Source: Citrobacter werkmanii NBRC 105721 (GTDB lineage Bacteria; Pseudomonadota; Gammaproteobacteria; Enterobacterales; Enterobacteriaceae). Taken from it: 64,000 nt of DNA. Below, in pieces: positions 32,141 through 45,033 of the stretch. A model generated the notes under the pieces. It had not been told where the DNA came from. It did not search any database and worked only from the letters and a program-made list of their open reading frames with translations. The DNA is taken from contig BBMW01000013.1 in NCBI GenBank assembly GCA_000759755.1, forward strand, positions 1-64,000, given 5' to 3'. The position numbers and the translations under genes are program-made. Numbering within the stretch: the first letter of the stretch is position 1; each line of letters starts with the position of its first letter.

Positions 32141-34675
32141 ATGATTCACCCTCGTCTTTGCCTCGTCTTGATTTCAGGTGCATATATAAGTATCGCTTTC
32201 CCGACAATGGCCAGTGAAACGCTGTTTAACCCTGGTTTGCTGGAAATCGATCACCCCGTGGACGTGGATATTCATCAGTTTAACCGTTCCAACGCGTTGC
32301 CGCCGGGCGATTATAAGGTCGATATCGTCATTAACGGGAAACTGTTTGAACGACGGGATGTGACCTTTGTGCAGGATCAACCGGATGCCGACCTGCATCC
32401 CTGCTTTGTCGCGGTTAAGGAGGTATTGTCGTCGTATGGTGTCAAGGTAGACGCAGTGAAAGGTTTGCAGGATGTCGATAATACAGCCTGCGTGAATCCC
32501 GTTCCGTTAATTGGTGGCTCTACCTGGTTATTAGATGCAAATAAGCTGGCGTTAAATATATCTGTTCCACAGATCTATCTGAACACGGCGGCCTATGACT
32601 ATATCAGCCCATCACGCTGGGATGAGGGCATCAATGCGATGATGGTCAATTATGATTTTTCCGGATCGCACACGGTAAAGTCTAATTACGACAATGGGAA
32701 CGATGACTCTTATTATCTGAACCTGCGTAATGGGATTAACCTGGGGGCATGGCGGTTGCGTAACTACAGTACGCTAAGCGCTACTGGCAGCGACACGGAA
32801 TATCACTCCATCAGTAGCTATGTCCAGCGCGATATCGCCGCGCTGCGCACCCAGATTATGGTCGGCGACACCTGGACGGCGAGTGATGTCTTTGACAGCG
32901 CCCAGATCCGCGGGGTCAGACTCTATACCGACGATGACATGCTACCGTCGAGCCAGAACGGGTTTGCGCCAGTGGTTCGCGGGGTGGCGAAAAGTAACGC
33001 CACTGTTATCATCCGGCAGAATAAATATGTCATTTATCAGTCAGCCGTGCCGCAGGGCGCTTTCGAGATCACCGACCTGAACACCACCAGCGGCGGCGGC
33101 GATCTTGATGTCACCATAAAAGAAGAAGACGGTAGCGAGCAGCACTTTACCCAGCCGTACGCGTCGCTGGCGATACTGAAGCGTGAAGGCCAGACCGATT
33201 TTGATATTAGCGTCGGTGAAATGCGCGATGAAAGCGGATTTACCCCTAACGTCGTTCAGGCGCAGGTGTTGCATGGCCTGCCATGGGGATTAACGCTCTA
33301 TGGCGGCACGCAGGTTGCGGAAGATTATGCTTCCGCCGCGCTTGGTATGGGTAAAGATATGGGGTCGATCGGGGCCGTATCGTTTGATGTGACCCACGCC
33401 CGTTCACACTTTGACGATGGTGATAATGAAAGCGGCCAGTCCTGGCGTTTTCTCTACTCCAAACGTTTTGATGATACCGACACCAGTTTCCGTCTGGTGG
33501 GGTACCGTTATTCCACGGAAGGCTATTACACTCTCGGCGAGTGGGCATCGCGGCAGGACAACAGCTCTGATTTCTGGGTAACGGGCAACCGCCGTAGCCG
33601 CCTGGAAGGAACCTGGACGCAATCATTTGGCCCCGGTTTTGGCAATATTTATCTGACATTAAGCCGTCAGCAATACTGGCAAACGGATGAAGTCGAGCGC
33701 CTGGTGCAGTTTGGCTATAGCAACAGCTGGCGGCGAATTTCGTGGAACGCGTCGTGGAACTATACCGACTCTGCGAATCGTTCTTCCGGTAGCAATAATA
33801 AAAACGACAACGATGACAGCGATCACGAACAGATATTCATGCTGACGGTTTCCATCCCGCTTTCAGGGGCGATGGAGAGCAGCTACGTTAACTACTCGAT
33901 GACGCAAAATAATCATAACGACAGCACAATGCAGGCTGGCGTTGGCGGCACGTTGCTGGAGGGCCACAATCTTTCCTATAACGTGCAGGAATCCTGGACC
34001 AGCTCACCGGAAGATACCTATAGCGGGAATGCCAGCATGGGATATGACGGTACTTATAGTTCAGTAAACGGCGGTTATGCCTGGAGCCGTGATTCACAGA
34101 CGCTGAACTATGGTGCGCGCGGCGGCATCCTGGTTCACAGCGGCGGTGTGACCTTCTCGCAGGAGTTGGGGGAAACCGTCGCGCTGGTGGAAGCGCCGGG
34201 CGCTGATGGCCTTACCGTAGAAAACACGACTGGGGTTGCTACAGACTGGCGGGGCTATACGGTGAAAACGCAGCTTAACCCGTACGACGAAAACCGCGTG
34301 GCAATTGACAGCAACTATTTTGCCAAAGCCAATATTGAGCTGGATAGCACTGTAGTCAATCTGGTGCCAACGCGCGGCGCCGTGGTGAAGGCGGCGTTTG
34401 TGACGCATGTCGGTTATCGCGTGTTGTTTAATGTGATGCAGGCGAATGGCAAACCTGCGCCGTTTGGCGCGATGGCGTCGGCGGAGCTGGATTCCGGAAC
34501 GGTAACCGGGATTGTCGGCGATAATGGCGAACTCTATTTGTCGGGGATGCCGGAAAACGGTCGTTTCACCCTAAGCTGGGGCGGTGATAAAGCAACAACA
34601 TGTGCCGTTAATTATACGCTGGGTAATAAACCAGAGAATGCTGAACTGGTGCAGCAAGCCGTCACTTGCCAATAA
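32141..34675 (+). CDS. Outer-membrane fimbrial usher
   Basis: An 844-residue FimD/PapC-family usher. The signal peptide ends near ASE; the N-terminal domain opens with ETLFNPGLLEID; the middle is a long 24-strand barrel region; plug and two C-terminal domains follow (RGYTVKTQLNPYDENRVAID, GAVVKAAFVTHVGYRVLF). Cysteines in the last domain (TTCAVNY, AVTCQ) form the usual pair. The ATG at 32141 has an aagga ribosome site; a TTG three bases earlier is less likely. It appears intact, so the fimbria may be functional. Confidence 0.93.
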   Translation: MIHPRLCLVLISGAYISIAFPTMASETLFNPGLLEIDHPVDVDIHQFNRSNALPPGDYKVDIVINGKLFERRDVTFVQDQPDADLHPCFVAVKEVLSSYGVKVDAVKGLQDVDNTACVNPVPLIGGSTWLLDANKLALNISVPQIYLNTAAYDYISPSRWDEGINAMMVNYDFSGSHTVKSNYDNGNDDSYYLNLRNGINLGAWRLRNYSTLSATGSDTEYHSISSYVQRDIAALRTQIMVGDTWTASDVFDSAQIRGVRLYTDDDMLPSSQNGFAPVVRGVAKSNATVIIRQNKYVIYQSAVPQGAFEITDLNTTSGGGDLDVTIKEEDGSEQHFTQPYASLAILKREGQTDFDISVGEMRDESGFTPNVVQAQVLHGLPWGLTLYGGTQVAEDYASAALGMGKDMGSIGAVSFDVTHARSHFDDGDNESGQSWRFLYSKRFDDTDTSFRLVGYRYSTEGYYTLGEWASRQDNSSDFWVTGNRRSRLEGTWTQSFGPGFGNIYLTLSRQQYWQTDEVERLVQFGYSNSWRRISWNASWNYTDSANRSSGSNNKNDNDDSDHEQIFMLTVSIPLSGAMESSYVNYSMTQNNHNDSTMQAGVGGTLLEGHNLSYNVQESWTSSPEDTYSGNASMGYDGTYSSVNGGYAWSRDSQTLNYGARGGILVHSGGVTFSQELGETVALVEAPGADGLTVENTTGVATDWRGYTVKTQLNPYDENRVAIDSNYFAKANIELDSTVVNLVPTRGAVVKAAFVTHVGYRVLFNVMQANGKPAPFGAMASAELDSGTVTGIVGDNGELYLSGMPENGRFTLSWGGDKATTCAVNYTLGNKPENAELVQQAVTCQ

Positions 34676-34686
34676 GGAATTTAATT

Positions 34687-35754
34687 ATGCGTTTATGGAC
34701 AATAATATTATCTTCTTGCTTTATGGTTCTTATTTCGCCTGTTTGCCGGGCTGGCGATGGTATTTGCCATACAAGATATGGTGTTTATACTTATGATCTT
34801 AATCTTAATGGTGCCAAGATTCCGGCTGAGGCTAATAAAGCCGGTACTGAAGTCAGAGATCTAAAGGATTTAACATCATCACAAACGTATGAAATTAGTT
34901 GTGATTGCTTGACCCACTTTTCATCGACTTTTCGTAATGTCTATTATACCGCCCGTTCGCCTTTGAGCATTGATACTACCAAAAACGGTTACACGTACTA
35001 TACGCTTAACGATAACCTAAGTATTGCAACCTCGGTTAAGGTTCATGGGCGAGGCCTTATTGCGGTTCCCTTTGAAGCTGAATCTAATGTGGTACAAGTG
35101 GGGACCGAATGTTATACCGATACCGTTGAGGGGGGCTTCGCAACGTTAGATACCGGGTCGGAGGTCACTGTCTCTTTCCTTATCAATAAACCGTTTGTCG
35201 GTCAGGTCGCCATTCCTGGCTCGATTGTGGCTAATTTATACGGGGGGCTTGATGCCAACTCCTCCGTTGCCAGCACCGACAAACTGGCAGAAATCAGAAT
35301 TGTTGGCGATATCGTGGCGCCGCAGAGTTGTGAAATTGATTCCGGCCAGGTGATAGAGGTGAATTTCGGTAAGATCCCCGTAGCGGATTTTTCGACAACG
35401 CAAGGCACCGCTGCTGCAGGCCATAAAGTGACCAAAACGGTTCAGGTGAAATGTACCGGAATGTTGGATGAGAATATCGTCTATTCAACATTTAATGCGG
35501 ATCCCGTTGATTCCAGCGCAAATATGATGAAAGTCCTGGGTAATGATGATGTCGGAATTATGATTTATGACAAATGGGATCAGATGGTTAAGGTGACAGG
35601 CGGAAAAATGGATATGGATATGGGCGTCAATAATGCCGGCGCCGAGACTAACTCTTTGACTTTTTCTGCCGCGCCTGCCAGCGCGACGGGAGCACGGCCT
35701 CAACCTGGTACATTTGAAGCCTACGCAACGATCACGCTGGAAATAACGAACTAA
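34687..35754 (+). CDS. Fimbrial tip adhesin-like subunit
   Basis: A 355-residue exported protein, about twice pilin size as expected of a two-domain tip adhesin. A signal peptide (MRLWTIILSSCFMVLISPVCRA) precedes mature GDGICHTRYG. The N-terminal half, with a CDC motif, is the probable receptor-binding domain and has no clear match. The C-terminal half (from about APQSCEIDSGQVIEVNFGKI) is a pilin domain for joining the fibre. The ATG at 34687 has aagga upstream, 11 bases after the usher stop. The receptor cannot be told from sequence. Confidence 0.85.
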   Translation: MRLWTIILSSCFMVLISPVCRAGDGICHTRYGVYTYDLNLNGAKIPAEANKAGTEVRDLKDLTSSQTYEISCDCLTHFSSTFRNVYYTARSPLSIDTTKNGYTYYTLNDNLSIATSVKVHGRGLIAVPFEAESNVVQVGTECYTDTVEGGFATLDTGSEVTVSFLINKPFVGQVAIPGSIVANLYGGLDANSSVASTDKLAEIRIVGDIVAPQSCEIDSGQVIEVNFGKIPVADFSTTQGTAAAGHKVTKTVQVKCTGMLDENIVYSTFNADPVDSSANMMKVLGNDDVGIMIYDKWDQMVKVTGGKMDMDMGVNNAGAETNSLTFSAAPASATGARPQPGTFEAYATITLEITN

Positions 35755-35787
35755 TCTAATCCTATTTTATTAATAACGGGAATCAAC

Positions 35788-36363
35788 ATGATGAAAGGAA
35801 TACTAAAAACGACGCTAGTGGTATCTTCATTTTTTATGGCAGGAAATACGCTGGCTTCTGATGGCACCGTACATTTTCTCGGTGAAGTTATTGACAGCGC
35901 CTGTGAAGTAACTGCAGATACCGCTAATCAGAATGTGGCATTAGGTAAAGTCAACAGAACCGCATTTTCAGGTATAGGTTCTACCGCGATGCAGACCGAA
36001 TTTCATATCCGTCTTGAGAAATGCCCTGATACCTATAATAAAGCGGCGGTTCGTTTTGACGGTACAGAAGCGGCTAACGGTAATGGCGATCTGGCGATTG
36101 GTACTCCGGTTGCTGGGGCAAGCCCTGGCGATTATACGGGGACTGGCCAGGCCGTTGCCGCGTCGGGGGGGGCTATCCGCATTTATAATCTGGGCGATGG
36201 TTCACAGGTGCCATTGTACACAACGTCTAAGAGCGCTGATATTGATCCTGTTGCCGGAACGGCAGATATGCAATTTATGGCTCGCTACATTGCTATCAGC
36301 GATACCATCATGCCGGGCACCGCCAACGCTGACTCCGAATTTACGATTGAATATACAAAATAA
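35788..36363 (+). CDS. Fimbrial subunit (type 1-like pilin), copy 2
   Basis: A 191-residue pilin of exactly the length of the first subunit and similar along its whole length: both mature proteins start ASDGTVHFLGEV, share GNGDLAIG and SPGDYTGTG-like stretches, and end TANADS.FT.EY.K. Signal peptide and the cysteine pair are present. It lies 33 bases after the adhesin. A run of eight G (36165-36172) in the coding region could be prone to slippage. A second ATG follows at 35791. It may be a minor, adaptor or alternative major subunit. Confidence 0.88.
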   Translation: MMKGILKTTLVVSSFFMAGNTLASDGTVHFLGEVIDSACEVTADTANQNVALGKVNRTAFSGIGSTAMQTEFHIRLEKCPDTYNKAAVRFDGTEAANGNGDLAIGTPVAGASPGDYTGTGQAVAASGGAIRIYNLGDGSQVPLYTTSKSADIDPVAGTADMQFMARYIAISDTIMPGTANADSEFTIEYTK

Positions 36364-36390
36364 CAATTGCGTTCACACACCGATCTCCTG

Positions 36391-36412
36391 GCGACTGTTT
36401 TGTGACAGTCGC
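36391..36412 (+). terminator. Hairpin after the fimbrial operon
   Basis: A perfect 8-bp stem gcgactgt/acagtcgc with a six-base loop, 28 bases after the last pilin. Only weak T-rich sequence follows, so termination may be partial. Confidence 0.5.
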
Positions 36413-36490
36413 TGTCATACGTCTTTAACATCTCTGTTTTTCATGTTTAAAAATATCTTTAAAATTCAAATAGTTGTAAGTTAATTTTAT

Positions 36491-37639
<1,149 letters not shown>

Positions 37640-37640
37640 A

Positions 37641-37764
37641 TACCCGTCATACTTCGAGCCGCAGCTGTGTTGGCTGTGCTTGTTCACCCCAGTCACATAG
37701 TGAATCTATGCTTCTGGGGATTCACAAGCTTGCCGCCTTGCTGCAACTCGGATTATTTAGGGTA
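37641..37764. repeat. ERIC element in the pstS-pstC spacer
   Basis: 124 bases with the ERIC pattern in the opposite orientation to the glmU-glmS copy: tacccgtcatacttcgag at one end, caccccagtcac and ctggggattcac around the centre, gccgccttgctgcaactcg and gggta at the other end. It begins one base after the pstS stop. This copy keeps the consensus core well. Confidence 0.92.
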
Positions 37765-37828
37765 TGGCATTACGTTAGCCGGGAAGCACGATAAAATGCT
37801 TGCTTCCTGGCCCAAACTTAAAGAGTGA

Positions 37829-39681
<1,853 letters not shown>

Positions 39682-39721
39682 TTTTTACGGCGTGGCTGAT
39701 GCGGCGCCGGATGAGGAATAG

Positions 39722-40501
<780 letters not shown>

Positions 40502-40515
40502 TTCAGGAGCTTGTT

Positions 40516-41241
40516 GTGGATAACCTTAACCTTAATAAACATATTTCCGGCCAGTTCAATGCTGAACTGGAAAGCATCCGTACCCAGGTGATGACCATGG
40601 GCGGCATGGTCGAGCAGCAGCTTTCTGATGCGATTACCGCCATGCATAACCAGGACAGCGAACTGGCGAAGCGCGTCATTGAAGGCGATAAGAACGTCAA
40701 CATGATGGAAGTGGCGATCGACGAAGCCTGTGTGCGTATCATTGCCAAACGTCAGCCGACCGCCAGCGACCTGCGCCTGGTGATGGCGATTATCAAAACC
40801 ATCGCCGAGCTGGAGCGTATTGGCGACGTGGCGGACAAAATTTGTCGCACCGCGCTGGAGAAATTCTCGCATCAGCATCAGCCGCTGCTGGTCAGCCTGG
40901 AATCACTGGGCCGCCACACTGTGCAGATGCTGCATGACGTGCTGGATGCGTTTGCGCGTATGGATCTGGACGAAGCGGTACGTATTTATCGTGAAGATAA
41001 GAAAGTTGACCAGGAATATGAAGGCATCGTGCGTCAGCTGATGACTTATATGATGGAAGATCCGCGTACTATCCCAAGCGTGCTGACCGCGCTGTTTTGC
41101 GCCCGTTCCATCGAGCGTATCGGTGACCGTTGCCAGAATATCTGCGAATACATCTTCTACTTCGTGAAGGGACAAGATTTCCGTCACGTAGGTGGAGATG
41201 AACTGGATAAGCTGCTGGCGGGCAAAGATCCGAAAGAGTAA
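40516..41241 (+). CDS. phoU: Phosphate signalling regulator PhoU
   Basis: A 241-residue, all-helical protein of two PhoU repeats with metal-binding E/D-rich motifs ([11 protein letters not shown] and [11 protein letters not shown]). It links Pst transporter state to PhoR and keeps the Pho regulon off in high phosphate. It starts with GTG at 40516, with a cagga ribosome site. Confidence 0.98.
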   Translation: MDNLNLNKHISGQFNAELESIRTQVMTMGGMVEQQLSDAITAMHNQDSELAKRVIEGDKNVNMMEVAIDEACVRIIAKRQPTASDLRLVMAIIKTIAELERIGDVADKICRTALEKFSHQHQPLLVSLESLGRHTVQMLHDVLDAFARMDLDEAVRIYREDKKVDQEYEGIVRQLMTYMMEDPRTIPSVLTALFCARSIERIGDRCQNICEYIFYFVKGQDFRHVGGDELDKLLAGKDPKE

Positions 41242-41258
41242 TAAAAACGTAGAAACTA

Positions 41259-41288
41259 GGCCGGATCAGCGTTAGCGCCATCCGGCAT
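41259..41288. repeat. REP element between phoU and yieH
   Basis: One palindromic unit, gccggat...atccggc, with the usual agcgttagcgcc middle, lying between the convergent phoU and yieH genes. Confidence 0.8.
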
Positions 41289-41293
41289 TTCAG

Positions 41294-41959
41294 TTAACGC
41301 GTAATATCCCATCCGCGCGCTTTCCACAATTCCGGCAACTGTGCCAAATCGGTAAAAGTCGTCACTTTTGGATGATCGATCGGTTTGTTGTGCGGATCGG
41401 CGCAGAAATAGAATACTTCCATTCCCGCAGCAATCCCCGCCTGCGCGCCGGCACTGGAATCATCGACCAGAATGCAGTTCTCAACGTTGACGTCCATCGC
41501 TTTTGCCGCATGGAACATCAGGTCCGGATCGGGCTTCCAGCGTTGAATATCGTAACCGCTGAACAATAAATCAGGAAAATGGTGCAACATGCCCAGCTTA
41601 CCCAGCGAATGCTGCATTTTACTGACTGGACCGTTGGACACTACACACATGGGCACCGTCATACTGTCCAGTAGCGCATTAGCGCCAGCGATCACTTCCA
41701 GTTCCGTATCGAACAGACGTGCGACCTCAGCGCGGTAAACCGGTTCTAAATCGGCTTTTGCCAGTTCGACACCGTGCTCTTCGTTGATAATGTCGATGAT
41801 CTCGTACAGCTTTACCCCTTTGAAGCGTTTAAAAATTTCTTCAAGATCGAGCGTAATGCCGAACGCCTGGAACATGCTGATATACGCGCGAGAACAAATC
41901 ACTTCACTGTCTACAAGGGTACCGTCACAGTCAAAAAATACGGCTTCTATCTGGGACAT
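41294..41959 (-). CDS. yieH: HAD-superfamily 6-phosphogluconate phosphatase YieH
   Basis: A 221-residue haloacid-dehalogenase phosphatase of the beta-phosphoglucomutase-like group. Motif I is DCDGTLVDSE with the nucleophile Asp; motif II Ser is in VVSNGP; the Lys and acidic motif IV (KPDPDLMFHAA and LVDDSSAG) are present. The E. coli enzyme prefers 6-phosphogluconate among tested substrates. It is divergent from adeP. Confidence 0.94.
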   Translation of the reverse strand: MSQIEAVFFDCDGTLVDSEVICSRAYISMFQAFGITLDLEEIFKRFKGVKLYEIIDIINEEHGVELAKADLEPVYRAEVARLFDTELEVIAGANALLDSMTVPMCVVSNGPVSKMQHSLGKLGMLHHFPDLLFSGYDIQRWKPDPDLMFHAAKAMDVNVENCILVDDSSAGAQAGIAAGMEVFYFCADPHNKPIDHPKVTTFTDLAQLPELWKARGWDITR

Positions 41960-42009
41960 GTCATTTCCATTTTAACAAGTTTAACGTTTTCGTAATGCAT
42001 TATTGGGCC

Positions 42010-42025
42010 ACGCAATCGTTGCCGT
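42010..42025. promoter_or_regulatory. PurR-box upstream of adeP
   Basis: acgcaatcgttgccgt agrees with the PurR palindrome ACGCAAACGTTTGCGT at 13 of 16 bases. It lies about 100 bases ahead of adeP; the E. coli gene is a known PurR-regulon member. Confidence 0.7.
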
Positions 42026-42126
42026 ATAAGCAAAATCAATGAAAAAAGTTGCTCATAACCCAACCCTATTGTCGCATTTTGGTATAGGATAGCGACGAAT
42101 TTTCCCTCCTTGTTCGGAAATTGATA

Positions 42127-43464
42127 ATGAGTCAACAACACACAACCCAGGCTTCTGGCCAGGGGATGCTGGAACGCGTGTTCAAACTGCGCGAACATGG
42201 CACGACGGCACGGACCGAAGTGATCGCCGGTTTAACGACCTTCCTGACGATGGTGTATATCGTTTTTGTTAACCCGCAAATTCTTGGCGTAGCTGGCATG
42301 GATACCAGCGCCGTCTTTGTTACCACCTGTCTTATTGCTGCTTTTGGTAGCATCCTGATGGGCCTGTTTGCCAACCTGCCGGTCGCACTTGCGCCTGCAA
42401 TGGGCCTGAACGCATTCTTTGCTTTCGTGGTCGTCGGCGCGATGGGCCTCTCCTGGCAGATTGGTATGGGCGCTATCTTCTGGGGCGCAGTAGGTCTGCT
42501 GCTGCTGACGATTTTCCGCGTGCGTTACTGGATGATTGCTAATATCCCGGTTAGCCTGCGCGTGGGGATCACCAGCGGTATTGGTCTGTTCATCGGCATG
42601 ATGGGGCTGAAAAACGCCGGTGTTATCGTGGCGAACAAAGACACGCTGGTGTCCATCGGCAACCTGACGTCTCACAGCGTGCTGCTCGGTATTCTGGGCT
42701 TCTTTATCATCGCGATTCTGGCGTCACGCAACATTCATGCGGCGGTGCTGATCTCCATCATTGTGACCACGCTACTGGGCTGGATGCTGGGCGATGTTCA
42801 TTACAACGGTATCGTCTCTGCGCCACCGAGCGTGATGTCCGTTATTGGCCATGTCGATCTGGCCGGTTCGTTTAATATTGGCCTGGCGGGGGTGATTTTC
42901 TCATTCATGCTGGTCAACCTGTTCGACTCTTCCGGTACGCTGATTGGCGTTACGGATAAAGCCGGTCTGGCGGATGCGAAGGGCAAGTTCCCGCGTATGA
43001 AGCAGGCGTTGTATGTAGATAGCGTGTCATCTGTCACTGGCGCGTTTATCGGTACTTCTTCCGTTACCGCGTATATTGAATCTTCTTCCGGGGTTTCTGT
43101 CGGCGGACGTACTGGGCTTACCGCCGTGGTTGTCGGCCTGCTGTTCCTGCTGGTTATCTTCCTGTCGCCGCTGGCGGGAATGGTGCCGGGCTATGCCGCG
43201 GCCGGTGCGCTGATTTACGTCGGTGTGCTGATGACATCAAGCCTGTCGCGCGTGAAGTGGGATGACCTGACAGAAGCGGTTCCTGCGTTCATTACCGCCG
43301 TGATGATGCCGTTTAGCTTCTCGATTACCGAAGGTATCGCGCTGGGCTTTATTTCCTACTGCGTGATGAAAATCGGGACCGGACGTTTGCGCGATCTCAG
43401 CCCGTGCGTCATCGTTGTCGCGCTGCTGTTTGTGCTGAAGATTGTGTTTATCGACGCGCACTGA
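42127..43464 (+). CDS. adeP: Adenine permease AdeP
   Basis: A 445-residue, strongly hydrophobic nucleobase transporter of the AzgA-like NCS2 group (earlier YieG/PurP), a high-affinity adenine:H+ symporter in E. coli. Family segments ALAPAMGLNAFFAF and GTSSVTAYIESSSGVSVGGRTG are intact. I use the ATG at 42127; a TTG at 42121 is possible. A strong terminator follows at 43494-43517. Confidence 0.96.
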   Translation: MSQQHTTQASGQGMLERVFKLREHGTTARTEVIAGLTTFLTMVYIVFVNPQILGVAGMDTSAVFVTTCLIAAFGSILMGLFANLPVALAPAMGLNAFFAFVVVGAMGLSWQIGMGAIFWGAVGLLLLTIFRVRYWMIANIPVSLRVGITSGIGLFIGMMGLKNAGVIVANKDTLVSIGNLTSHSVLLGILGFFIIAILASRNIHAAVLISIIVTTLLGWMLGDVHYNGIVSAPPSVMSVIGHVDLAGSFNIGLAGVIFSFMLVNLFDSSGTLIGVTDKAGLADAKGKFPRMKQALYVDSVSSVTGAFIGTSSVTAYIESSSGVSVGGRTGLTAVVVGLLFLLVIFLSPLAGMVPGYAAAGALIYVGVLMTSSLSRVKWDDLTEAVPAFITAVMMPFSFSITEGIALGFISYCVMKIGTGRLRDLSPCVIVVALLFVLKIVFIDAH

Positions 43465-43493
43465 TCGCTGTTTATTTGGTTTTAGAAAGACAA

Positions 43494-43517
43494 GCCCGGC
43501 AAATCGCCGGGCTTTTT
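43494..43517 (+). terminator. adeP terminator
   Basis: Perfect 7-bp GC stem gcccggc/gccgggc with loop aaatc and T5, between the convergent adeP and chrR. Confidence 0.93.
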
Positions 43518-43520
43518 CGT

Positions 43521-44087
43521 TTACGCTTTCACGCGCTGAATATACTCGCCAAATGCGGTCAGTTGACCGGTAAGATGGTCCAGCGTGCTTTGGTCGATGA
43601 CTTCACCCGTCTGCGGGTCCACCTTGTTCTGAATGACGCCGCCCATAAATTCCGGCTTGTTCATCACCATGGCGTCGAGGAACACCAGGATCTGACGCAG
43701 ATGGTACTGACAGCGCGCGCCGCCAATAGCGCCCATTGAGCTGGTCTGAATCAGTACCGGCTTGCCAGATAATGGCTGATCGGGCAGGCGGGACAGCCAG
43801 TCGATGGCGTTTTTCAGTCCGCCAGGAACAGAATAGTTATATTCTGGTGTCACGATAACAACACCATCAGCTTTCCTGATTTGCTCTGCCAGCGCTTCTA
43901 CGCTGGCCGGGAAACCTTCTTCCTGCTGGAGGTCGGCATCATACAGCGGGATATCACCAATCGACGGTAACGCGCTCACTTCCATTCCTGCGGGCGCAAT
44001 TTTAGGCAGCGTGCGGGCAACCATGCCGTTAAACGAACCTTTGCGCAGACTTCCCAGTAACGTAACAACATTCAATGTTTCAGACAT
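43521..44087 (-). CDS. chrR: NAD(P)H-dependent FMN reductase ChrR
   Basis: A 188-residue flavodoxin-fold quinone/chromate reductase (earlier YieF). The FMN phosphate-binding segment GSLRKGSFN and the PEYNYSVPGGLKNAIDW loop are intact. It makes two- or four-electron reductions of quinones, limiting redox cycling, and can reduce Cr(VI). It lies 30 bases downstream of yieE on the same strand. Confidence 0.96.
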   Translation of the reverse strand: MSETLNVVTLLGSLRKGSFNGMVARTLPKIAPAGMEVSALPSIGDIPLYDADLQQEEGFPASVEALAEQIRKADGVVIVTPEYNYSVPGGLKNAIDWLSRLPDQPLSGKPVLIQTSSMGAIGGARCQYHLRQILVFLDAMVMNKPEFMGGVIQNKVDPQTGEVIDQSTLDHLTGQLTAFGEYIQRVKA

Positions 44088-44117
44088 GGTGACTCCTGTT
44101 TCATCATGAAGGTTAAA

Positions 44118-44867
44118 TCAGTTAAGCGTATGGCTTTTCGCTGCGCATAATTGAGAGAACCGGATCAGGCGACCCGTTGGCTCATTGGCGCGAGTCTGGA
44201 TATCAGGCAAACTTTTCCAGTCCTGTTTACCATCAAACTCCCAAACCTTGAGTTTTTCAATGGTTGGCGTAACCGCAACCGACCACACCAGCACATCTTC
44301 CGCATCGCAAATGGCTTCAACCTGTGCAACATGGGCACATTTCAGACGCCCTGCGCCGGGTAAAAGCTGGAGTTCGCGCGGATCGTCATTACACACATCG
44401 CCGGTGAGTTTGAGAACGCTCTGGCGCAACGTAATGAGCTGCGCACGCGCTTCGTTAGGGTCGTTTTGGTTATTGATCCACAGATTTTCGTTACTGGAGA
44501 AGCGCCAGGTTTGTGTTGAATTCGGATTGTGAAAACCGCGTGTCGCTCGCTGAAGCTCCATATCCAGGCCGCAAACACCTTCTGTTGTCAGTGCAACGCC
44601 AACAATATTTCCGGCATAAGAAATCGAAAATCCCGGCAGGTTTTTATCGCGAAAAACGGGCTTACCTTTCGCCTCAGTAACAATCTCAGGCAACGTGCTG
44701 GTGCCGTAAAGCATGAACATTAGTTCTGCGAGAAGACTTCGGGAGGCCAGGAAGCGTGTTCGACGGTGAGCGGGTAGATTACTTGCTTCAATGTGATATG
44801 GAGTAGGGAGACGAACTGAAACCAGGTGTCCCTCCGTAAGAATCCCTCTGGCAAAATGTGTCGCCAT
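44118..44867 (-). CDS. yieE: 4'-phosphopantetheinyl transferase-like protein YieE
   Basis: A 249-residue member of the Sfp/AcpT-like phosphopantetheinyl transferase superfamily. The metal-binding GxDxE motif is present (GLDMELQRATRGF). The second motif, usually KE(S/A)xxK, reads RQSVLK, so the canonical acidic residue is Gln. Activity on a carrier protein is therefore uncertain. It may form an operon with chrR. Confidence 0.85.
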   Translation of the reverse strand: MATHFARGILTEGHLVSVRLPTPYHIEASNLPAHRRTRFLASRSLLAELMFMLYGTSTLPEIVTEAKGKPVFRDKNLPGFSISYAGNIVGVALTTEGVCGLDMELQRATRGFHNPNSTQTWRFSSNENLWINNQNDPNEARAQLITLRQSVLKLTGDVCNDDPRELQLLPGAGRLKCAHVAQVEAICDAEDVLVWSVAVTPTIEKLKVWEFDGKQDWKSLPDIQTRANEPTGRLIRFSQLCAAKSHTLN

Positions 44868-45033
44868 TTTTCGCTCCGTGATTAATGGTCCGTGATTATA
44901 ACCAGAGTAACATTTACACGGCGTTCAGGCAGGTTTTACCGGCTAAAAAATAAACGGAAATGGAATACATTACGCGACATTTACATTTCTGTTGCCAGAA
45001 TGGTCATTTAAGCAACACTGTGGCGGCGGATCG

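Noticed and set aside
36412-36418. A further Pho-box half (CTGTCAT) after the fimbrial hairpin
   Set aside because: There is no partner repeat at 11-base spacing on either side; the real boxes are at 36491-36530.
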